Source of the DNA: Pseudofrankia coriaricola
GTDB taxonomy: Bacteria > Actinomycetota > Actinomycetes > Frankiales > Frankiaceae
Direction of reading: 5' to 3'
DNA length: 64,000 nucleotides
Assembly (NCBI RefSeq): GCF_001854805.1
Contig: NZ_MBLO01000213.1
Location: 1-64,000, forward strand
The notes under the pieces were generated by a model. That model searched no databases, had not been told where the DNA came from, and worked only from the letters and a program-made list of their open reading frames with translations. Of the stretch, positions 20,014 through 28,171 are shown piece by piece. The first letter of the stretch is position 1. Each line of letters opens with the position of its first letter. Position numbers and translations under genes: made by a program.

Positions 20014-23000
20014 CGTTCCTCCTGCCCGTCACGGCGGGCGCTTCTTGTCTCGGCACCCATGTCCCGTCCCTGCCGAACACCCTGGTAGAAGCTGGCGAGA
20101 CGCCCACCAACCGCCTCAGGGGACCTGGTTGTCGCGTCGGCTGGCCGCGGCTGCTGGGGCTTGCGATTACTGGCTGGCTCGGCGGTGCCGGGGACCAGGT
20201 TGCTCATCGGCACCCGCACCGGAAGTCCGGCCCTGGTCGTGGACGAGTCCTGCCCACCGGGCTCGCGCAACGCCTCGGCTGCCCGCCAGCCGGCATCGCC
20301 GGCCGACTCCCAGCCGTTGTCCGCGCCGCCGCCGCGCTTCGGCAGCGGCTCAACGGGCGCCTGGACGGGCCGAGGGCCAGTCGCGGAACCGTTCGAGACG
20401 TTGTCGCCATATGCGGCGGGCTGGCGGTACCCGGCGTCCGGACCGGGCCCGGGCGCCGGTGTCCGGACGGCCGCGGCCGGCCGGACCGGCATGGCGGCTG
20501 GCGCCGCCTCCTGCCGTTGGACCGGGTGCTCCGCGGTGCTGCCACCCGCGCCGCTGCCCATGATGCGCATGCCGGCCGAGGCCCGCGGCGCGGTGAACGC
20601 GGCCGGCGGCGTGACCTCGACAACCGGGTCCGGCGCGGCGGCGACAACCGGGTCCGGCGCGGCGGCGGCACGGGGCTCGTCGCTGGGCGAGCGGCGCTGG
20701 AACCAGGCAGAGACGGAGTCGAAGATCGGCGTGGTGTCCAGGTCCTCGCCGTCACCGAGGTAGATCTCGCCGGTGTCGTCGGCTTGCGGCCGCGGGTAGC
20801 CGCCCGTCGCCGGCTGCTCGTCCCAGCTTGGCTGGGGCACGTCCACCGGCGCCGGCTCAGGCCGGTGGGCGGGCCTGGCGAACACGTTCTCCTGCGGGCC
20901 CGAGTAGTCCGGCTGGCCCGCGTAGTTACGCGTGTCCGCGTAGTTCGGCGGCTCGGCGTAGTTCTGGCCGGGCTGCCCCGGTGCCCGGTAGCTACCCGCG
21001 CCGTTCGGCGCGTAGCCGCCCTGGCGGGGCATCGGGCCGGTCTGGTCCAGGGGCTCCGGCCCGTCCGGACGCTGGAAATCGCCGCTCCAGTCGTCACGCG
21101 GGCCGCGGGTGTCCGGCTGGCCGGTCCTCGGCCCGCCGGCCGGCTCGGCGTAGGCGGGCCCGTCGGGGCCCGGCTGCTGGCCGGACCTGGCGACTGGCTG
21201 CCCGCCGCTGAACGGGCTTGGGCCGAGCCGCTGCGTGTCCTGCTCGGTATAACGGCTGACCGTCTCCCGAGTCGGCAGCGGGCCGGTCATCGGGGCCGGC
21301 GGTGTGCCCTCGCGCTGACCGCCAGCCGGGCCGATCGCCAGTGGCGGCGGCCCGAACCGTCCGGCGTCCTGAGTTGTTCCCGGACCTGGATGGTCGGCGG
21401 GGCCAGGCTGGGGGGTCTGCCGGGAGGTCAGGGCCGGTAGGGGGCCGCTCGGCGGCCCGAACCGGTTCTGGTTCTGGTCGGTCATCTCCTCCAGCAGGTC
21501 GTCCGGACGCTGCCGAGGACCGCCACGTCCACCCTCGGCGCCGGACGGGGGGCCGTACTGCTGTGGCCCGCTGAAGGACGGCTGGCGCGACGGGCCGGTC
21601 AGCGCGCCCGGGATGGGACCGCTGCCAAGCTCCGGCCGGCCGCCCTGCCCGGGGCCGAAGGCGCCGAAGGCCTGGACCGGCCGGGCCGGAGCCTCGCCGC
21701 CGGGCCGGCCGATCGCCGCCGGTCGGGCTGCCCCCGCGGGGCTGGTGCCGCCGGCGCCGTCGCCGGTGACCAGCTTGGCTGGCAGCCGGATGACGGCGGT
21801 GATGCCGCGGGTCGGCGACTCGCGCAGCTGGACGCGGATGCCGTGCCGGCTGGCCAGCCGGCCGACGGCGAACAGGCCCATCGTCCGGGACACGGAGACG
21901 TCCACGACCGGCGGGTTCGCCAGCCGCTCGTTGATCCGCTCCAGGTCCTTGGCCGGCATGCCGATGCCCTGGTCGACGATCTCGATCATCGCGCCGGCGC
22001 CGGGGCCGAGGGAGTGGCTGGTGACGACGACGTCCGTCGCCGGCGGGGAGTACGCCGTGGCGTTCTCCAGCAGCTCGGCGATGAGGTGGACGACGTCGCT
22101 GACACCGTTACCGGCGATCGACACCGACGCGGCGGTGGTCTGCTTGACCCGGGTGTACTGCTCGACCTCGGAGATGGCCGCGAGGACCACCTCGTTGAGC
22201 GGGACGGGGTGGGTCCAGCGGCGGGCGGTGTCGGTGCCGGCGAGGACCAGGAGCGACTCGTTGTTCCGGCGCATACGGGTCGCGAGGTGGTCCAGCTTGA
22301 ACAGGTTGGACAGCTGGTCCGGGTCCTGCTCGCGGTTCTCCAGGTCGTCGATCAGCCGGAGCTGCCGCTCGACGAGGCCCTGGCTTCGCCGGGAGAGGTT
22401 GACGAACATCGCGTTGACGTTGTTCCTCAGCACCGCCTGCTCGGACGCGAGCTTGACCGCCTCGTGATGGACCTGGTCGAACGCCCGGGCGACTTCGCCG
22501 ATCTCCTCGTCGGTATCGATACCGACGGTTTCGATCTCGTCGTCGATCACCTGTTCGGACGAATCTCGGATCCGGCGGACGGCCTCCGGCAGACGCCGCT
22601 CGGCGATGTCGAGCGCCGCGGTCCGCAGCGCGAACAGCGGGCGGATCAGCGACTGCGCCACGACCAGGGTGATGACGAGGGCAGCCGCCAGGATCAGGAC
22701 GGTGAACAGCGCGGACAGGAGCGCCCGTCGCTGGATGTCGCCACGTAGGCTGTCGACCCGCTTGTCGATCTGGCTGAGCAGCTTGTCCACGACGTCGTAG
22801 TTCAGCTCGATGGTGGCGCGGGTGTTCTGCAGCCATTTCGTCGGGTCGATGCCATTGACGCCGGTCAGCGTTCCCTGATCGCCGGTGAGGGGCCTGTCCG
22901 GCAGGGCGTTCAGCACCAGGGCGGTGTACTGCTGGGTCTTGACGACGTCGCGGTTGGTGCGCTGGTTGACCGTCGTCGCGTACAGCGCCAGCTGCTCGGG

Positions 23001-23873
23001 CGTTGCGATCTTGGCGAACTGGTCCAGCTCGGTGCTGCGCTGGGAGTCGAGAGTCAGCGCCGCGCGGAAGTCGTCGCTGCTGAACGGCTGCTGCGACGCG
23101 AGGTAGATCTCGATCTGCGACTGCTGCTGGGCCAGCAGGTCGGTGGCAAGCACGAGGTGGGAGGTCGCCTCGACCGAGCTGTCGAGCTCACGGTCGTCGT
23201 TGCCCTGCGGGATGACGGCGACCAGGTCGAGGAGCGGCTCGATGATGGCGTCGTAGGCCTGCATCACGGAGACCGGCTCGGTCATCTTGATCAGCACGTC
23301 GCGCTTGGTCTTCAGGTCGTCCATGTGCAGGGCGACGGCGTCGAGCGCCTCGTTTACCTGGTCACCGAAAGTCCCGCGCTTGCCCTCGGCCACATCCTGG
23401 TATGCCTTGAAGTCGCTGTCGACGGTCCCACGAATGGTCTTGATCGATTCGAGACTAGCCGTCGTCGACTTGCGCGGGCTGAGCTGCAGCGCGACATAGT
23501 CGACCGTGAAGGTGCGCTCGCGCTCGAGCTCGTAGGTCAGCTTGACGGCCGCCTGGTTGATGGTGACCAGGCTGGACACCCGGTTGATGTCACGGGTGCT
23601 GGTGAGCACCGAGCTCGCGTCGATCAGCGCGTTCACGATGATCGCAACGACCGGGATCGCGAGGATCGCGATCAGCTTGGTGCGGACCCGCCAACTCGTC
23701 GGGCTGGTCAGGACGCCACCGCGCGCACGCGTCCCGTTACCGTCGTCGGGGGGGCGGGCCGCGGCGGGCCGCTCGCCGTGGCCCCCGTCGTCCACGACGG
23801 GGGATCCCGGTGCCGGCATCGGCATCGAGTCCGCGGCGATGCCCGTGCTGCTGGCCATCGGTTGTCTGCGCAC
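20010..23873 (-). CDS. cvnA: Conservon sensor CvnA: nitrate-sensing-type histidine kinase-like protein
   Basis: A 1287-residue membrane sensor. TM1 is at about 67-86, followed by an extracytoplasmic NIT (nitrate/nitrite-sensing) region with ERERTFTVDYVALQ. TM2 is at about 385-410, then HAMP, a helix with FKLDHLATRMRRNNESLL in the DHp position and a HATPase_c domain (N-box ELLENATAYSPP, G1 DQGIGMP). The usual phospho-acceptor His-Glu pair is not obvious, as in other conservon kinases. The last ~550 residues are Pro/Gly-rich with NYA/DYSG repeats and are probably disordered. GTG start at 23873; Met6 is an alternative. Ligand unknown. Confidence 0.92.
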   Translation of the reverse strand: MRRQPMASSTGIAADSMPMPAPGSPVVDDGGHGERPAAARPPDDGNGTRARGGVLTSPTSWRVRTKLIAILAIPVVAIIVNALIDASSVLTSTRDINRVSSLVTINQAAVKLTYELERERTFTVDYVALQLSPRKSTTASLESIKTIRGTVDSDFKAYQDVAEGKRGTFGDQVNEALDAVALHMDDLKTKRDVLIKMTEPVSVMQAYDAIIEPLLDLVAVIPQGNDDRELDSSVEATSHLVLATDLLAQQQSQIEIYLASQQPFSSDDFRAALTLDSQRSTELDQFAKIATPEQLALYATTVNQRTNRDVVKTQQYTALVLNALPDRPLTGDQGTLTGVNGIDPTKWLQNTRATIELNYDVVDKLLSQIDKRVDSLRGDIQRRALLSALFTVLILAAALVITLVVAQSLIRPLFALRTAALDIAERRLPEAVRRIRDSSEQVIDDEIETVGIDTDEEIGEVARAFDQVHHEAVKLASEQAVLRNNVNAMFVNLSRRSQGLVERQLRLIDDLENREQDPDQLSNLFKLDHLATRMRRNNESLLVLAGTDTARRWTHPVPLNEVVLAAISEVEQYTRVKQTTAASVSIAGNGVSDVVHLIAELLENATAYSPPATDVVVTSHSLGPGAGAMIEIVDQGIGMPAKDLERINERLANPPVVDVSVSRTMGLFAVGRLASRHGIRVQLRESPTRGITAVIRLPAKLVTGDGAGGTSPAGAARPAAIGRPGGEAPARPVQAFGAFGPGQGGRPELGSGPIPGALTGPSRQPSFSGPQQYGPPSGAEGGRGGPRQRPDDLLEEMTDQNQNRFGPPSGPLPALTSRQTPQPGPADHPGPGTTQDAGRFGPPPLAIGPAGGQREGTPPAPMTGPLPTRETVSRYTEQDTQRLGPSPFSGGQPVARSGQQPGPDGPAYAEPAGGPRTGQPDTRGPRDDWSGDFQRPDGPEPLDQTGPMPRQGGYAPNGAGSYRAPGQPGQNYAEPPNYADTRNYAGQPDYSGPQENVFARPAHRPEPAPVDVPQPSWDEQPATGGYPRPQADDTGEIYLGDGEDLDTTPIFDSVSAWFQRRSPSDEPRAAAAPDPVVAAAPDPVVEVTPPAAFTAPRASAGMRIMGSGAGGSTAEHPVQRQEAAPAAMPVRPAAAVRTPAPGPGPDAGYRQPAAYGDNVSNGSATGPRPVQAPVEPLPKRGGGADNGWESAGDAGWRAAEALREPGGQDSSTTRAGLPVRVPMSNLVPGTAEPASNRKPQQPRPADATTRSPEAVGGRLASFYQGVRQGRDMGAETRSARRDGQEER

Positions 23874-24260
23874 GTACTTCGCAACCTCTCCGCCGGCCTC
23901 CCGGAACAGGGCACTCCCAGGATGGTTCGGTATCGGACCGGATGTCCCTCGGTCGGCACCATAGCGGTACCGCGTTAGTGCGTGAAAGGCGGCTACCTTA
24001 CGCCATGTACTAGGAAGCCACGAGTTGTGCCCCTGATGCGCGCCTCATGAGGCCCGGAGACGCGCCGGACACCCCCGAGATCCGAGGACGATGTCGCACG
24101 CGTCACCGCTCGCTTACCCACAGGTCACCCACGAAGCGACCCTGGTCGCCGACCGTGGCGCATGTCGGTAACGGTACGGGGCGATCTGGGCGCCACAGGA
24201 ACTTCCCCTCCATCAATCCCCCTATGTGGTCGCCGAACGTTCCAAGTCAGATACAGATTG

Positions 24261-24280
24261 TCGGGATTTGTCAATCCCGA
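24261..24280. promoter_or_regulatory. Inverted repeat between cvnA and guaA
   Basis: TCGGGATT-TGTC-AATCCCGA, perfect 8-bp arms, lies in the AT-richest part of the 509-base divergent region between cvnA (minus) and guaA (plus). It may be an operator or promoter element for either gene. The rest of the region (23874-24382) shows no gene or known riboswitch. Confidence 0.45.
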
Positions 24281-24382
24281 AAATTCGGCCCGGCTCTTCG
24301 CCGCGGCCGCGGCCGGCCCTCGAGCATCTCGGCGGCACGCCAGCGCGGCCCCGCCATGGGCGCGTCTCCGTAGACTTGGCAG

Positions 24383-26056
24383 GTGAGCGCTCCCCACAGG
24401 CCGACATCGCCGCCTTCAGGTCAGTCGCCGCCTTCAGGCCAGTCGCCGCCTTCAGGCCAACCGGCAGGACCCGTGCCAGGAGGCCCCGCCGGCCGAACCG
24501 GCTACGACACCGCCCTGGTCATCGACTTCGGCGCCCAGTACGCGCAGCTGATCGCCCGCCGAGTGCGGGAGTGCCACGTGTACTCCGAGATCGTGCCGTG
24601 GAACACGCCGGTGGCGGACCTGCTGGCCCGCCGCCCGGCAGCCGTGATCCTCTCCGGCGGCCCCAAGTCCGTGTACTCCCCCGGTGCGCCGCGGGTGGAC
24701 CCGGCGCTGTTCGACACCGGCATCCCCGTGCTGGGCATCTGCTACGGCCACCAGGTGATGGCGCAGGCCCTCGGCGGCACCGTCGAGCGCACCGGGACCG
24801 CCGAGTACGGCGCCACGGAGCTGGCCGTCACCAGCCCCGGGGTGCTTTTCGACGGCCTGCCGGTCCAGCAGCAGGTCTGGATGTCACATGGCGACGCCGT
24901 CACCGCGGCGCCCGCCGGTTTCGAGCTCACCGCGGCGACACGGTCGACTCCGGTCGCCGCGTTCGAGGACGTCCGGCGCGGGCTGTTCGGCGTGCAGTTC
25001 CACCCCGAGGTGCTGCATACCGAGCACGGCATGGATGTGCTGCGGCGCTTCCTGCTGCACGGCGCGGGTGCCCGCCCGGCGTGGACGATGGTCAACATCG
25101 TCGACGAGGCGGTCGCCGCGGTTCGCGCCCAGGTCGGCGACGCGAAGCTGATCTGCGCGCTGTCCGGCGGCGTGGACTCCGCGGTCGCGGGCGCGCTCGT
25201 GCAGCGGGCCGTCGGCGACGCCCTCACCTGCGTCTTCGTCGACCACGGCCTGCTGCGGGCCGGCGAGGCCGAGCAGGTCGAGCGCGACTTCGTCGCGTCC
25301 ACCGGCGTCGAGCTGGTGCACATCAAGGCCGCCGACCGCTTCGCCGCGGCGCTGGCCGGGGTCACCGACCCGGAGCAGAAGCGCAAGATCATCGGGCGCG
25401 AGTTCATCCGAGTCTTCGAGGAGGCCGCCCGCGAACTGGAGGCCCGCGCGGAGGCCGCCGGCAGCCGCATCGAGTACCTCGTCCAGGGCACCCTGTACCC
25501 GGACGTGATCGAGTCCGGTTCCCCGGACGCCGCGAAGATCAAGTCGCATCACAACGTTGGCGGCCTGCCGGAGGACCTCCAGTTCGGCCTGGTCGAACCA
25601 TTGCGGATGCTGTTCAAGGACGAGGTGCGCCGGCTCGGCGAGGAGCTCGGCCTGCCCGAGGAGATCGTCTGGCGCCAGCCGTTCCCCGGCCCGGGGCTCG
25701 CCGTGCGGATCATCGGCGAGGTCACCCAGGAGCGGCTGGACATCGTGCGCGCCGCCGACCAGATCGTCCGCGACGAGATCCGCCGCGCGGGGCTCGAACG
25801 CGAGATCTGGCAGGTGTTCGCCGTCCTGCTGGCCGACGTGCGCACGGTCGGCGTCCAGGGCGACGAGCGCACGTACGGCCATCCCGTCGTGCTGCGCGCG
25901 GTGACCAGCGAGGACGCGATGACGGCGGACTGGGCGCGGCTGCCGGCGAACGTCCTGGAGCGCATCAGCAACCGCATCGTCAACGAGGTCCCCCAGGTCA
26001 ACCGCGTCGTCTACGACATCACCTCCAAGCCCCCGGGCACCATCGAATGGGAGTGA
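24383..26056 (+). CDS. guaA: GMP synthase (glutamine-hydrolysing)
   Basis: A 557-residue enzyme making GMP from XMP, ATP and glutamine. The class-I amidotransferase domain has the nucleophile Cys120 in GICYGHQ and FHPEV with its His. The ATP-pyrophosphatase loop SGGVDS is at about 261-266, and the dimerisation domain ends with KPPGTIEWE. The GTG start lies in CAGGTGAGC. The first 40 residues are an extension with three PPSGQS repeats, encoded by an 18-base tandem repeat at about 24411-24460. A family-1 repeat begins two bases after the stop. Confidence 0.97.
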   Translation: MSAPHRPTSPPSGQSPPSGQSPPSGQPAGPVPGGPAGRTGYDTALVIDFGAQYAQLIARRVRECHVYSEIVPWNTPVADLLARRPAAVILSGGPKSVYSPGAPRVDPALFDTGIPVLGICYGHQVMAQALGGTVERTGTAEYGATELAVTSPGVLFDGLPVQQQVWMSHGDAVTAAPAGFELTAATRSTPVAAFEDVRRGLFGVQFHPEVLHTEHGMDVLRRFLLHGAGARPAWTMVNIVDEAVAAVRAQVGDAKLICALSGGVDSAVAGALVQRAVGDALTCVFVDHGLLRAGEAEQVERDFVASTGVELVHIKAADRFAAALAGVTDPEQKRKIIGREFIRVFEEAARELEARAEAAGSRIEYLVQGTLYPDVIESGSPDAAKIKSHHNVGGLPEDLQFGLVEPLRMLFKDEVRRLGEELGLPEEIVWRQPFPGPGLAVRIIGEVTQERLDIVRAADQIVRDEIRRAGLEREIWQVFAVLLADVRTVGVQGDERTYGHPVVLRAVTSEDAMTADWARLPANVLERISNRIVNEVPQVNRVVYDITSKPPGTIEWE

Positions 26057-26058
26057 TG

Positions 26059-26372
26059 GGGCGCTGGACGCGCCATCACTCTGTCGGGCGCTGAGCGCCC
26101 TCCCCGCGTTGGTTCCGGGTCCAGGTATATGGGGGTGGTTCGCCTGGACCCGGCGGACCATGTGGCTGGGTTGGTACTGCGCTGAAGGCGCCGTCACCGG
26201 ATGTGGCCAAGTCGCGCGACTCGCTCACCACGACCACCCCACAGCCCGACCGCCACGTAGCTGGCGGTGGCCGGGCTGGACCCGGCGGACCATGTGGCTG
26301 GGTTGGTACTGCGCTGAAGGCGCCGTCACCGGATGTGGCCAGGTCGCGCGACTCGCTCACCATGACCACCCC
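26059..26372 (+). repeat. Interspersed repeat family 1, copies D and D2
   Basis: Copy D starts just after the guaA stop (GGGCGCTGGACGCGCC; hairpin GGGCGC-TGA-GCGCCC at 26086-26100). Its distal part (26144-26240) is repeated at 26276-26372 with two differences in 97 bases and a 132-base period. The GCGCTGAAGGCGCCGTCACC landmark appears in both. Confidence 0.88.
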
Positions 26373-26463
26373 GGCACGGGACCACGGGTCGAACTTGCCG
26401 CTACTGTAAACGGTTATAGTAGCCGTTATGCGACGATGAGTAGTCGGTTTGACGGGGGTAGGG

Positions 26464-26526
26464 GTGGCGGAGCAGGCTGGAGAGGTGCAGCAGCACCTCA
26501 TGGCCATTACGTGGGCGCGCGACTAA
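26464..26526 (+). CDS. Candidate leader peptide upstream of the threonine-dehydratase-like gene
   Basis: A 20-codon frame, GTG start after a G-rich stretch (GGGGGTAGG), encodes MAEQAGEVQQHLMAITWARD. Its last codons and stop lie inside the left arm of a hairpin (26514-26554), and a U-tract terminator follows. This layout resembles ribosome-dependent attenuators, but there is no run of regulatory codons; only single Ile, Thr and Trp codons occur near the end. TATAGT at 26415-26420 is a plausible -10 box. Translation is unproven. Confidence 0.4.
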   Translation: MAEQAGEVQQHLMAITWARD

Positions 26527-26584
26527 GATCGTCACGACGATCAGGCCGCGCGCCCAGCCTTCCGCGTCTGCGGGGGGCTTTTTT
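26514..26584 (+). terminator. Candidate attenuator: hairpin plus intrinsic terminator
   Basis: First hairpin: GGCGCGCG (26514-26521) with CGCGCGCC (26547-26554), enclosing GATCGTC-AC-GACGATC. Second: AGCCTTCCGC-GTCT-GCGGGGGGCT (26556-26579, two G-U pairs) running into six T residues (26579-26584). This is the clearest U-tract terminator in the window. It lies 54 bases before the start of the downstream gene, a position typical of attenuation rather than of a gene end. Confidence 0.75.
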
Positions 26585-26638
26585 GTTTGCCGCGGCCACG
26601 GCGCACAGGTGGCCGCCCAGCCACCAGGAGCAGCCCCG

Positions 26639-27919
26639 ATGACCAAGCCAGCAGCGACAACGCCGTCGCCGCGCGCCTCCGACGCCGCCAGCAAACCGGG
26701 CGCGACCAGGGCATCCCGGACCTCCCAGCAGACCTGCTCGATCGGCTCCGCCGATCGAGCAGGAACCCCGGGCTCCGCAAGCTCCCAGACCTCCCCGATC
26801 GGCTTCGCCGATCGAGCAGGAACCCCGGATCCGGCAGGAACCCCGGCCCAGGCGTCGCCCATCGACCAAGCCGACGACGTAGAGGGAACTACAAGCCAGC
26901 CAGACGATGACGCCGAGGTCGTCGACGCCGCGGCCCTGCTCCGGACGGTCGACGTCGAGCGGGCCGCCGCCACTCTCGCCGGCGTCTCCCGGCTCACCAG
27001 GGTCGTCCGGCACCCGGGACTCGGCCTGCGCGCGGGCGCGCCGATCTGGCTGAAGTGCGAGAACGAGCAGCACACCCGGTCGTTCAAGCTGCGCGGCGCC
27101 TACAACCGGGTGGCGCAGGCCGACCCGGCGCGGCGGGCCCGCGGCCTGGTCGCGGCCAGCGCCGGCAACCACGCCCAAGGTGTCGCGTACGCGGCGGCTC
27201 AGTTCGACGTCGAGTCGACGATCTTCGTCCCAAGCGGCGCGAACCCGGTCAAGGTGGCCAGGACTCGCCGCTGGGGCGCCCGCGTGGAGCACGTGGACGG
27301 CGGTGTCGAGGCGGCGCTCGCCGCCGCCGAGGCGTTCGCCGCCGACGGCGGCCGGCTGATGGTCCACCCCTTCGACGATCCGGCCGTGATCGCCGGCCAG
27401 GGCACGGTCGGGCTGGAGCTCCTGGAGCAGGTACCCGGTCTGCGCACCGTCATCGTCGGCATCGGCGGCGGCGGGCTCGGGACCGGGATAGCGGCGGCGC
27501 TGGCAGCCCGCGACGCGGACACCAGGGTCATCGGCGTGCAGGCGCGGAGCGCGCCCGCGTTCGCCGACTCGTTCCACGCCGGCCGGCTGCTGTCGGTCGC
27601 CGCCGACACCGTCGCCGACGGGATGGCGGTGCGCACTCCCGGCCGGCTCACGCTCGCGCTCGCCGCGTCCCTGCTCGACGACGTCGTGACCGTCGACGAG
27701 GACGCGTTCTGGGAGGCGATGGTGCTGCTGCGCCGCACGGGCGGGCACGTCGTCGAGCCAGCCGGCGCCGCCGGCGTCGCCGCACTGCTGCGCCACCCGG
27801 ACCTCGCGCAGGGCCCGACCGCGGTGGTCCTCTCAGGCGGCAACCTCGATCTCGCCACCGCCGACCGCGTCACCTCCCTGGCCACCGCCGCCACCATCCC
27901 CGTCGCCCGCACCTGCTGA
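26639..27919 (+). CDS. PLP-dependent threonine dehydratase-like enzyme, no ACT domain
   Basis: A 426-residue fold-type II PLP enzyme. The PLP lysine is Lys150 in TRSFKLRGAYNR, and the phosphate-binding loop GIGGGGLGTG lies near 275-285. ASAGNHAQGVAYAA is the substrate-binding Asn loop. It resembles threonine/serine dehydratases and racemases. There is no C-terminal ACT regulatory domain, which favours a catabolic-type or short IlvA. The first ~95 residues are low complexity and mostly derived from family-2 repeats. The ATG at 26639 has AGGAG eight bases upstream; GTG 26609 is an alternative. Confidence 0.85.
   Translation: MTKPAATTPSPRASDAASKPGATRASRTSQQTCSIGSADRAGTPGSASSQTSPIGFADRAGTPDPAGTPAQASPIDQADDVEGTTSQPDDDAEVVDAAALLRTVDVERAAATLAGVSRLTRVVRHPGLGLRAGAPIWLKCENEQHTRSFKLRGAYNRVAQADPARRARGLVAASAGNHAQGVAYAAAQFDVESTIFVPSGANPVKVARTRRWGARVEHVDGGVEAALAAAEAFAADGGRLMVHPFDDPAVIAGQGTVGLELLEQVPGLRTVIVGIGGGGLGTGIAAALAARDADTRVIGVQARSAPAFADSFHAGRLLSVAADTVADGMAVRTPGRLTLALAASLLDDVVTVDEDAFWEAMVLLRRTGGHVVEPAGAAGVAALLRHPDLAQGPTAVVLSGGNLDLATADRVTSLATAATIPVARTC
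26718..26840. repeat. Family-2 palindromic repeats inside the dehydratase gene
   Basis: The first unit holds a perfect palindrome: CCTGCTCGATCGGC (26733-26746), TCC, GCCGATCGAGCAGG (26750-26763). The second has CGATCGGC-TTC-GCCGATCG. Both end in GGAACCCCGG. They are translated as SIGSADRAGTPG and PIGFADRAGTPD, a frame different from that used at 14 kb. Confidence 0.8.
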
Positions 27920-28075
27920 GGCGTGCGGCGCTGGACGCGCGCCCTGCCTGTCGGACGCTGAGCGTCCTCCCAGCGTGGTACCGGATACAGGCGTATGGCC
28001 GTGGTTGATGTGGTGCCGGGCTGAGGACGGGGCTGAGTTGGCGCTGCGCTGAAGGCGCCGTCACTTGCAGTGCTG
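27920..28075 (+). repeat. Interspersed repeat family 1, copy E
   Basis: It begins at the base after the dehydratase stop (GGCGCTGGACGCGCGCC). Hairpin GGACGC-TGA-GCGTCC is at 27953-27967, then GGTACCGGATACAGGCGTATGG and the terminal GCGCTGAAGGCGCCGTCAC. Confidence 0.88.
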
Positions 28076-28103
28076 GCGCGGGTGGACCGCCCGCCCGTTC
28101 GGC

Positions 28104-28165
28104 ACGTCCCGGACCTGCCGGATCGACGGAGCTTACGGAGTCAATCCGGCAGGGACCCGGGCCCG
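28104..28165. repeat. Family-2 repeat, intergenic copy
   Basis: CCTGCCGGAT and ATCCGGCAGG form the arms of a palindrome around CGACGGAGCTTACGGAGTCA; GGGACCCGGG follows. The only copy outside a coding sequence, lying between repeat copy E and the pcrA stop. Confidence 0.7.
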
Positions 28166-28171
28166 CCCGCC

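Noticed and set aside
26400-26638. T-box or amino-acid riboswitch before the dehydratase gene
   Set aside because: No T-box sequence (TGGNACC) or known aptamer core is visible; a leader-peptide attenuator fits better.
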